64,000 nucleotides of DNA from an uncultured Prevotellaceae bacterium (GTDB lineage: Bacteria; Bacteroidota; Bacteroidia; Bacteroidales; UBA3663): NCBI GenBank assembly GCA_900319235.1, contig ONNR01000015.1, forward strand, positions 62,001-126,000, given 5' to 3'. The position numbers and the translations under genes were made by a program. This document shows, piece after piece, positions 57,882 to 64,000 of this stretch (position 1 is the first letter of the stretch; every line of letters begins with the position of its first letter). Below the pieces are notes generated by a model. It was not told the origin of the DNA. It made no database searches and saw only the letters and a list, made by a program, of their open reading frames with translations.

Positions 57882-60509
57882 TCACTCCATCTTCCACCAG
57901 TCCAGCTTCATCAGCTCGGCCCCTTTCTCGCCATGGAAGACAAAGTATAGGTCATGCACGCCCGCAGTCTTGCTCAAACCCGTCGTAAACGTCTTGAAGC
58001 GCTCCAGGCTGCCCGACTTGCCCACCTTGATGGTGCCAAGCACTGGGCCGTCCTTGCTGTCAATGCGCACCTCGATGCTCGAACCGGGCACAGCCGCCAT
58101 GTGGTAGCTCAGTCGCTTGGCTCCCTTGCCCAGATCCACGCCTGCCACCTTGATGTACTCGCCGTCGTTGACGTTGGTCACCAGCAGGTTGCGGTTGTTC
58201 TCCGAAGGCACGGTCTTCAAGCCGTAGCCCCAGGCCATCGTCTCGGCCTCTACGCGTCGATAGGGGTTGAAGGTCTCGATCTGTTCCAGCACGTTGTCCA
58301 TCCAATAGGGCACCTTCTGGATGCTTCCATCGGCGTTGTAGTGCATCTCGGCAGCCGACACGCTGCGCTGCTCATGGTGACGGAAGGTCTCCAGGTGCAT
58401 CAGGTCGTAGTTCAGGCCGAAGACGTACGACTTGCCCTTGTAGTCGATGATGCCCGGGTGATTGCCACGTGTACGCCAGGTGCGGTCCATGATGTGTCCC
58501 ATCGAACGCCACGGTCCCGTCGGCTTGTCGCTCATCGCATATCCGATGCCTTCGGGGCAGCAGGTCGAGGCAAAGGCCAGGTACCAGTGCTCGCCATGCT
58601 TATACAGCCAGGGGCCTTCCTGATAGTGGTCGATGTGGTAGTCGAGTTTGTGTATCTCGCTCTTCAACGAAATCATATCCTCGTTGAGCAGTGCCCAATA
58701 GGTGTTCGGGTTGCCCCAATACAGATAGGCCTGTCCGTCGTCATCAATCCAAACCGTCGGGTCGATGTCGTACCAGTGTTCCTTTTGCCAAAGCAGGGGT
58801 TCTCCCAAAGGATCGACGAAAGGTCCATAGGGCGAATCAGCCACCAGCACACCGATGCCGTGTCCATGAATCGGACAATACATATAGAACTTGCCGTTCC
58901 GTTCGATCACCTGCTCGGCCCAGGCACCGTTGTCGCTGTCGTACCACTTGAAGTCCTTCAACGAAGCCACTGCACCGTGGTCGGTCCAGTTCACCATGTC
59001 GGTCGAAGTGTAGAGCAACCAGTCCTTCATCATGAAGCCGTCTGCACCATCCTCGTCATGCGTTGTATAAAGGAAGATCGTGTCGTTATAGACCATCGGA
59101 GCCGGGTCGGCTGTGTATTTCGTCTGGATGATGGGCAGGTTCACGGTCGTATTGAACTTCCACCAGTCCAGGTCGAATAGTTCGCCATCACCACCACGGA
59201 AGAGCAGATAGACGTCGTGCACGCCCGTAGCCTTGCCCCTGACGGGAGCCTTGATCATCATGTTGTCGTTGTTCACGGGAATGCTGGCAATGGCCCTGCC
59301 GTCTATCTTGTCGAGGAAGAAGTCTATCGTGCCCTCGCTCTTGAAGTTCAGCATCTCCATGGTCACCAGCGTAGCCGGCACGTCGCCGAAGTCCACGTTG
59401 CGCACCCTTATCCAGTCTCCGTTGTGTATCGAGGTCACATAGTGGCGGTCGCCTGCCAGTCGGTCCACCTTCACGCCCCAGCTCTGCGCCATCGTCTCGG
59501 CCTGCACCACCTCGTAGGGATTTACAATGCCCAAAGGCTTCACGCCCTCCTTGGTGAAGGGAATGAAGGGAATCGAACCATCGGCATTGAACGTAAACTC
59601 CTCAACGCACGTTGCACGTCGGAAGCCGCCTCCATTGGGCAGGGTACCGTTGTGATAGAACATGTAGTCGTGGCCCTTGAAGTTGATGTTGCCGCCATGT
59701 ATCGTGAAACTGTTCTCGGCCTCGCCCATGATCTTGCCGCGATAGGTCCACGGACCATCCACGGTGGGAGCCGTCGAATAGGCCATATGCTCAGGCACAC
59801 CACCCGAAGCATACACGGCATAGTAGGTACCGTTGCGCTTGGTCACCCAGGGTCCTTCCTCGTACTGTGTCATCATGCGTTCACGGCCTATCGACCAGTC
59901 CATCTTCGACTGCAGTTCGCCGAAGCTCTTGGGGTCGGTGTATCCGGGCACCTCGCGGTAACCGTCCTTGAACGACTTCATGTCCTCGTTCAGACGTCCG
60001 TACCAGAAGCCCTTGTTGCCCCAGAAGAGGTAGGGCGTGCCGTCGTCGTCGATGAAGACCGTCGGGTCGATGAATCCGAAGCCCACAGCCAGCGGTTGGC
60101 CCAGCGCATCCACGTAGGGTCCCTGCGGTTTGTCGGCCACGGCCACAGCCAGCGCATTCTGGCCCTCAGCCGTGTTGCAGCACACGTACCAGTACCACTT
60201 CCCGTTCCTTTCCACGGCCTGTGCAGCCCATGCCTGGTCGCCCTGCTGTGCCCATTCGAATGTCGCTGTGCTCACCGGTGCGCCCAAATAGGTCCAGTTC
60301 ACCATGTCCTGTGTCGAGAAGAGCAGCCAGTCCTTCATCTTGAAGTACGTGGCATCATCCTCGTCATGATCCACAAACAGATACACCTGGTCGCCATGCA
60401 CGTAAGGTGCCGGGTCAGGCGTATAGACGGTTCCAATCACAGGGTTCTGCGCCTGCATGAGGCCCCAACCCGTCAGCATCATCGATGCTATCAATGCAGT
60501 TTTATTCAT
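57882..60509 (-). CDS. Tandem GH43-CBM6-GH43-CBM6 enzyme
   Basis: An 875-residue secreted protein starting at the ATG at 60509 (signal peptide to about residue 20). Two GH43 domains are each followed by a CBM6-like sandwich. Domain one: Asp32 (TPDPAPYV), Asp148 (FIDPTVF), Glu218 (YEEGPWV), sandwich 335-452 (QAETMAQSWGVKVDR). Domain two: Asp468 (TADPAPMV), Asp583 (DIDPTVW), Glu631 (YQEGPWL), sandwich 755-875 (EAETMAWGYGLKT). All six catalytic residues look intact, so both halves may be active. The likely job is arabinose or xylose removal from xylo-oligomers before GH3 acts. It is the first gene of a two-gene operon. Confidence 0.9.
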   Translation of the reverse strand: MNKTALIASMMLTGWGLMQAQNPVIGTVYTPDPAPYVHGDQVYLFVDHDEDDATYFKMKDWLLFSTQDMVNWTYLGAPVSTATFEWAQQGDQAWAAQAVERNGKWYWYVCCNTAEGQNALAVAVADKPQGPYVDALGQPLAVGFGFIDPTVFIDDDGTPYLFWGNKGFWYGRLNEDMKSFKDGYREVPGYTDPKSFGELQSKMDWSIGRERMMTQYEEGPWVTKRNGTYYAVYASGGVPEHMAYSTAPTVDGPWTYRGKIMGEAENSFTIHGGNINFKGHDYMFYHNGTLPNGGGFRRATCVEEFTFNADGSIPFIPFTKEGVKPLGIVNPYEVVQAETMAQSWGVKVDRLAGDRHYVTSIHNGDWIRVRNVDFGDVPATLVTMEMLNFKSEGTIDFFLDKIDGRAIASIPVNNDNMMIKAPVRGKATGVHDVYLLFRGGDGELFDLDWWKFNTTVNLPIIQTKYTADPAPMVYNDTIFLYTTHDEDGADGFMMKDWLLYTSTDMVNWTDHGAVASLKDFKWYDSDNGAWAEQVIERNGKFYMYCPIHGHGIGVLVADSPYGPFVDPLGEPLLWQKEHWYDIDPTVWIDDDGQAYLYWGNPNTYWALLNEDMISLKSEIHKLDYHIDHYQEGPWLYKHGEHWYLAFASTCCPEGIGYAMSDKPTGPWRSMGHIMDRTWRTRGNHPGIIDYKGKSYVFGLNYDLMHLETFRHHEQRSVSAAEMHYNADGSIQKVPYWMDNVLEQIETFNPYRRVEAETMAWGYGLKTVPSENNRNLLVTNVNDGEYIKVAGVDLGKGAKRLSYHMAAVPGSSIEVRIDSKDGPVLGTIKVGKSGSLERFKTFTTGLSKTAGVHDLYFVFHGEKGAELMKLDWWKME

Positions 60510-60922
60510 CGCGATAAAAATTTTTCTTCTATATAACAACAACTGTTTTCATTGATATTTTTGTGAAAATGGATTGGAGACGTTGGGCTTCAATAGCCCG
60601 TCTCTCAATCCGGAAAATGTGCTGCCCCAATGGCAGCAAAAAATTGCTAGCGCAGAAAATATTTACTTGTCTCTTCCTCTTTTTACGGCCTTTTCGTCTT
60701 TTCGTGTTTTTCGGAATCATAACAGGGGCCGGAAGGATTTTCCGCACGAAGTGCGATTTTTTGCAGGTATTGGACCTGCTCATTTTCCGGCAGTAACAAC
60801 CAGGCCATTGGGCCGAGGTTGTCTGCCATTTTCACCTCTATGTTTCAATGTCTTTGGTTAAATTGTTTTCAATTTCTCGGAATGGATGCCGCAAATATAA
60901 TAATTATATTTCATATTCTCAA
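60510..60922 (-). promoter_or_regulatory. Promoter plus about 375-nt structured leader of the GH43-GH3 operon
   Basis: Minus strand: TTG (60920-60922), 20-bp spacer, TATATTTG (60892-60899). Between this and the start codon at 60509 lie successive hairpins: 60790-60827, 60763-60779, 60743-60755, 60620-60638 and a long one at 60572-60610 (15 paired bases with two small bulges). No coding frame is supported in this stretch. Confidence 0.6.
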
Positions 60923-61026
60923 CCAAATTTTTCATCAAAATGCCGGAATGTAACATTTCGCCCGTCTTTTTGTTTGTATCATTTTGAACAAAAAGCACAT
61001 TTTTTGAAAAATTTGTTTCATTTTTT

Positions 61027-61058
61027 TCGAAAAATGTCGAAAAAAAGGTGTAGTTTTG
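61027..61058 (+). promoter_or_regulatory. Probable promoter of the AAA+ cassette
   Basis: TAGTTTTG (61051-61058) followed by CGCC fits the -7 consensus; the -33 region (around 61027) is T-rich without a clean TTTG. The start codon is at 61153. The rest of 60923-61026 is AT-rich without features. Confidence 0.5.
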
Positions 61059-61152
61059 CGCCGAATTTCCGGTTTTTGATGATAGGAATTGTTTACATTA
61101 GTCCTCATTTCACATAAATAGATAGACACCCCTTAAAGAGAAAGGAGAAAGC

Positions 61153-62175
61153 ATGAAGAAAAAGAAGGACCCCGAAAAGGAAATGGACGACAGCTCGTCC
61201 CCACAACTGACACTTGAGGAAGAGTTCGAAAACCTGCTCAATGACTTTATAGCTGAGGAAGAGGAGAAACCCAAACCCAAACGTATCTCCACCCGCAAGG
61301 TGAGAAAGCAGCCCGCGCCCAAGAAAGCCCGTGGATTTGATGATGTGGCTGGTATGGAGGAGTTGAAGCGACTGGTGACCGAGGGATTCATCAACGTGCT
61401 CAACAATCGCGAGTGTGCCGAGGCCTATGGCATCACGCCGCCCAGCATACTGTTCTATGGTCCTGCCGGATGCGGCAAGACGTTCTTTGCCGAGAAGATT
61501 GCCGAGGAGTTGGGCATCAACTTCATCAAGGTGGTTCCCGACGACTTGGCATCGACCTTCGTGCATGGTTCGCAGGAGAAGATCGGCGAACTGTTCCAGA
61601 AAGCCGAAAAGAAGGCGCCTACGCTGATCTTTTTCGACGAGTTCGATGCCCTGGTGCCCCAGCGCACCAGCGACGAAAGCTGCCACCAGAACGGCGAAAC
61701 CAACGAGTTTCTGTGCAAGCTCAACAACGCTTCCGAGAAAGGCGTCTATGTGTTGGCAGCCACCAACCATCCCGAGCGCATCGACAGGGCAGTGCTGCGC
61801 ACAGGACGCATCGATGAGATGATCTACATCGACATGCCCGACGAGAAGGCACGCGAGAGCCTCTTCCGCCTGCATCTGTCCAAACTCCCCGTAGCCGACG
61901 GCATCGACTACCAGCGCCTCGCATCGCTCTCAGGCGGCTACAACTGCAGCGACATCACCTACATCGTGAAGGTAGCTTCGCGCAAGATGTTCAACGAGAG
62001 CATCCGCGAAAAGGACAAGCCCTACAAGGCCATCACCCAGCCCCTGCTCGAAGAGGCCATCGCCTCCAAGTCGCCCTCCGTCACCAGCCGTGACCTTCGC
62101 GAATTCGAGCGCCTCCGCGGCATGTTCTCCCCCAAGGATGTCGCTCCTCGCCGCCAGGCCATCGGCTTCCATTAG
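61153..62175 (+). CDS. AAA+ ATPase (FtsH/Vps4/katanin-like single AAA domain)
   Basis: A 340-residue cytoplasmic protein. Residues 1-60 are highly charged and probably disordered, with an acidic helix (LTLEEEFENLLNDFIAEEEE). The AAA domain follows: Walker A GPAGCGKT (103-110), Walker B IFFDEFDAL (Asp162-Glu163), sensor 1 ATNHP (Asn205) and arginine fingers LRTGRID (Arg216, Arg219). The C-terminal lid ends in RRQAIGFH. No protease, zinc-binding or membrane domain is attached, so it is more likely an unfoldase or remodelling ATPase than FtsH. It is followed on the same strand by two small related proteins, possibly adaptors or substrates. The role is unknown. Confidence 0.85.
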   Translation: MKKKKDPEKEMDDSSSPQLTLEEEFENLLNDFIAEEEEKPKPKRISTRKVRKQPAPKKARGFDDVAGMEELKRLVTEGFINVLNNRECAEAYGITPPSILFYGPAGCGKTFFAEKIAEELGINFIKVVPDDLASTFVHGSQEKIGELFQKAEKKAPTLIFFDEFDALVPQRTSDESCHQNGETNEFLCKLNNASEKGVYVLAATNHPERIDRAVLRTGRIDEMIYIDMPDEKARESLFRLHLSKLPVADGIDYQRLASLSGGYNCSDITYIVKVASRKMFNESIREKDKPYKAITQPLLEEAIASKSPSVTSRDLREFERLRGMFSPKDVAPRRQAIGFH

Positions 62176-62202
62176 CCCCCCTCGTTCCCCTTTTGTCCCC
62201 GT

Positions 62203-62222
62203 GGCAGCCATCTTTGGCTGCC
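62203..62222. repeat. Single GGCAGCC...GGCTGCC hairpin
   Basis: GGCAGCC, loop ATCTTT, GGCTGCC: the same palindrome as the array at 55097-55182. It lies 27 bp after the AAA+ gene. Confidence 0.85.
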
Positions 62223-62265
62223 ATCTTCCCACCATTCATTGTTTAATTTCGACCCGCCTAAAACG

Positions 62266-62294
62266 TCCCCCTAAGCAGGGGGATAGAGAGGGTC
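62266..62294. repeat. Palindromic CCCCTAAGCAGGGG element, copy 1
   Basis: TCCCCC, TAAGCA, GGGGGA then TAGAGAGGGTC; 28 of 29 bases equal the copy at 63349-63377. It lies 15 bp before the next gene. Confidence 0.88.
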
Positions 62295-62309
62295 CTCAAT
62301 TTTTGGAAT

Positions 62310-62717
62310 ATGAAAGAGAAAATTCTAGACATGCTCAAAACCATGGGCTTTGACCCCAAGGAACTGTCATTCGGTTATGAATTCGAGTACGAGGACTTGC
62401 ACTACCTGTTCCTCCCGAGCGACAACGACGAGAAATTCCTGAGCCTCGCATTACCCGCCGTGCTCAACTTCAACGACGAAGAGCATCCCGCCACCTACGA
62501 GATGATGGACGAGTTGAACTCCACCATCAAATACGTGAAGGCCTCGCGCATCCACGATGCCATTTGGTTGTTCTACGAACGCGAACTGCAAGGCAACGAA
62601 GACCTCGAGGCCCTGCTCACCGCCATGATCATGGCCCTCGAAGCCGCCCTCATCAACCTTCACGGTCAAGTGAGAGACGCAGAAAATGACGATGAGGAAG
62701 AGGATGAAGAAGAATAA
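62310..62717 (+). CDS. Small acidic protein of unknown function, YbjN-like
   Basis: A 135-residue cytoplasmic protein without signal peptide. I do not recognise it firmly. It has an alpha-beta pattern (ILDMLKTMGFDPKELS, then YEDLHYLFLPSDNDEKFLSL, then a C-terminal helix DLEALLTAMIMALEAAL) like that of YbjN/type III chaperone-like folds, and ends in a run of acidic residues (DDEEEDEEE). It resembles the protein at 62857-63249 in length and in its first 50 residues. It lies 134 bp after the AAA+ ATPase on the same strand, so it could be its adaptor; that is inference. Confidence 0.75.
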   Translation: MKEKILDMLKTMGFDPKELSFGYEFEYEDLHYLFLPSDNDEKFLSLALPAVLNFNDEEHPATYEMMDELNSTIKYVKASRIHDAIWLFYERELQGNEDLEALLTAMIMALEAALINLHGQVRDAENDDEEEDEEE

Positions 62718-62719
62718 AT

Positions 62720-62851
62720 GATATTTAGGGATATTAAGGGACATTAAGGGATGTGAAGGGACGTTACCTCCCTCTTGAAGAGTATTAGTCCCAAGTACAT
62801 TCGTCCCCTAATATCCCTTAATATCCCCAATAATCCCTTAATATCCCTTAG
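62720..62851. repeat. Inverted 10-bp tandem repeats around a conserved loop, copy 2
   Basis: Left arm: GGG of the 10-mer at 62728, 62738, 62748 and 62758. Right arm: CCC at 62805, 62815, 62825, 62835 and 62845. The interior includes GTCCCAAGTACATTCGTCC, matching the loop of copy 1 at 37983-38118. It separates the two small genes. Confidence 0.9.
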
Positions 62852-62856
62852 TTTCT

Positions 62857-63249
62857 ATGACCAAACAAGAATTGATAATCAATACCCTCGAAAAGTTGGG
62901 CTATCATCCGGAGCTGGATGCCGACGGAGACGTCATGTTCCGTTATCAGATGAAGTACCTGTATGTGATGAACACCCGCGATGACGAACCTTTCGTCACC
63001 CTGTTGTTCCCGCAGTTCCGTGAGGTAGAGTCCGGAAAGGAACTGCTTGTGCTGGGTGTCTGCAACAAGTTGACCCGCGACCTCAAGCTCGCCAAGGTCT
63101 ACATCGACCGCACGTTCAAGAACGTCACGGCCAGTTGCGACTTCTACTACATCAACGAGGAATCGCTCGAAGACAACATAAAGCGCAGCCTCCACCTCCT
63201 ATGTTCCATCCGCACCATGTTCAACCGCGAGTTCAAGGAACTCTCCTAA
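62857..63249 (+). CDS. Small protein of unknown function, YbjN-like, paralogue of the preceding one
   Basis: A 130-residue cytoplasmic protein. Its N-terminal half (ELIINTLEKLGYHPELDADG, FRYQMKYLYVMNTRDDEPFV) parallels that of its neighbour: helix, GF/GY-x-P turn, then strands with a DE-F pattern. The C-terminal half (CDFYYINEESLEDNIKRSL, HLLCSIRTMFNREF) is a strand followed by helices, again like YbjN. The acidic tail of the neighbour is missing. The gene pair may have arisen by duplication. Function is unknown. Confidence 0.75.
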   Translation: MTKQELIINTLEKLGYHPELDADGDVMFRYQMKYLYVMNTRDDEPFVTLLFPQFREVESGKELLVLGVCNKLTRDLKLAKVYIDRTFKNVTASCDFYYINEESLEDNIKRSLHLLCSIRTMFNREFKELS

Positions 63250-63465
63250 GCCCCCATCTTGCGATTTCTTCCATTAGCATTAATCGTCAAGCCTAGTTTG
63301 AGTCGCAGCCATGTTTGGCTTAAAAGAATTGGGATCCGGATGGAATCCTCCCCCTAAGCAGGGGGATTGAGAGGGTCTCACGCGACAGATTCCGATCCCC
63401 CTCCTCCCCCCTGTCGCCCTTTCCGCACCCTGTCGCCATATCCCAACCAAAAAACCGTAAAAATA
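63250..63465. other. Gene-free gap with decayed repeats
   Basis: Holds half of a GGCAGCC-type palindrome (63305-63320) and the second CCCCTAAGCAGGGG element (63349-63377). No coding frame is supported. Confidence 0.6.
63349..63377. repeat. Palindromic CCCCTAAGCAGGGG element, copy 2
   Basis: TCCCCC, TAAGCA, GGGGGA then TTGAGAGGGTC; differs from the copy at 62266-62294 by a single A/T change. Confidence 0.88.
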
Positions 63466-63497
63466 TTTGGAGAGCAACAAAATAGACCCTACCTTTG
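63466..63497 (+). promoter_or_regulatory. Promoter of the PepSY-like gene
   Basis: TTTG (63466-63469), exact 20-bp spacer, TACCTTTG (63490-63497), 65 bp before the ATG at 63563. A full consensus match. Confidence 0.85.
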
Positions 63498-63562
63498 CAC
63501 CAGCAAAAACAAAAAAGCTAATAACAAAACAAAATAATATTAACAACTAAAAAAACAACATT

Positions 63563-63997
63563 ATGAAAAAGTCTATTTTCTTCGTTCTCGCACTCGTAAT
63601 GAGTATCTGTCTTCCTCTGACCCTCATGGCCGACAACGACCAAGTGATCACCTTCGACCGTCTGCCCGCTACCGCACAGACAATGCTGAAGCAGAACTTC
63701 TCCGATAAAGTACCCCTCGTAATCACCGCCGACTGGGACGACTACAAAGTCATGTACACCAATGGTGACAAGGTAGAATTCGACAAGAAAGGCAACTGGC
63801 GCGACATCGAATGCAAGACCAGCCAGGTTCCCGCTGCCCTCGTTCCCGCCCAGATCGTAGCCAATGTCAACGCCACATTCCCCGGCGCAGCCATCACCGA
63901 AATCGATCAGGACCGCCGCGGCTACAGCGTCAAGCTCAGCAATGGCCTCGAGCTCGAGTACAACCGCAACTTCCAGATCGTTGAACTCGACGACTAA
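63563..63997 (+). CDS. Secreted PepSY-like (DUF2874-type) small protein
   Basis: A 144-residue protein with a signal peptide (MKKSIFFVLALVMSICLPLTLMA). Two repeats of the PepSY-like fold are visible: FDRLPATAQTMLKQNF ... YKVMYTNGDKVEFDKKGNW near residues 30-80, and VPAQIVANVNATFPGAAITE ... YSVKLSNGLELEYNRNFQIV near 95-141. Such small periplasmic proteins are common in Bacteroidales; inhibitory or envelope-stress roles have been proposed but none is settled. It has its own strong promoter and is probably monocistronic. Its stop codon lies 3 bases before the window edge. Confidence 0.85.
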   Translation: MKKSIFFVLALVMSICLPLTLMADNDQVITFDRLPATAQTMLKQNFSDKVPLVITADWDDYKVMYTNGDKVEFDKKGNWRDIECKTSQVPAALVPAQIVANVNATFPGAAITEIDQDRRGYSVKLSNGLELEYNRNFQIVELDD

Positions 63998-64000
63998 ACA

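Noticed and set aside
60740..60760. Plus-strand terminator (CGCAC-GAA-GTGCG then T-run)
   Set aside because: No plus-strand gene lies upstream; better explained as part of the minus-strand leader.

Overview
The window looks like a member of the Bacteroidales, most likely a Prevotella/Xylanibacter-type xylan degrader. The evidence is direct: TAnnTTTG -7 boxes with a TTTG about 20 bp upstream in front of many genes, three SusC/SusD pairs, a hybrid two-component regulator, signs of type IX-type C-terminal tails, and a xylanase locus whose core gene order matches, from memory, the xus clusters described in Prevotella bryantii and P. ruminicola. No rRNA, tRNA, CRISPR array, transposase or phage gene was seen.

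Layout. 1-7 kb: a SusE/F-like binding protein, a SusC transporter and a SusD lipoprotein cut by the window edge (minus strand), divergent from a membrane-bound DUF6377-type regulator. 7-8 kb: gene-free stretch with a perfect 27-bp inverted repeat made of 8-mers and a tandem array with an 83-bp period. 8-14.6 kb: a patatin-like lipase, then an asparagine/aspartate catabolic operon (C4-dicarboxylate transporter, periplasmic asparaginase, porin, aspartase) closed by a hairpin terminator. 14.6-23.5 kb: GH51 and GH16 glycosidases, a PIG-L deacetylase-like protein, an anaerobic sulfatase-maturase-like radical SAM enzyme, an L-lactate dehydrogenase and an acyl-CoA synthetase.

23.9-50.8 kb, all minus strand: what can be read as one 27-kb xylan-utilisation operon. 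In transcription order it holds a GH43 lipoprotein, two SusC/SusD pairs (xusA-xusB-xusC-xusD), a surface lipoprotein (xusE), a GH10 surface xylanase with inserted binding modules, GH5, a GH43-GH8 fusion, GH43, an esterase-GH97 fusion and a GH10-esterase bifunctional enzyme, closed by a strong terminator. Divergent from it is a 1336-aa hybrid two-component system (51.0-55.0 kb), the likely xylo-oligosaccharide sensor. Next comes a second minus-strand operon of a tandem GH43 enzyme and a GH3 beta-xylosidase. Together these bind and cut arabino- and feruloyl-xylan at the surface, import oligomers and finish them in the periplasm.

60.5-64 kb: a long structured leader, then an AAA+ ATPase and two small related acidic proteins of unknown function (a possible undescribed cassette), and a PepSY-like secreted protein. 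A striking feature of the whole window is that many gene junctions carry short-unit tandem repeats (periods 7, 8, 9 or 10 bp), each junction with its own unit, several of them palindromic or arranged as inverted pairs.
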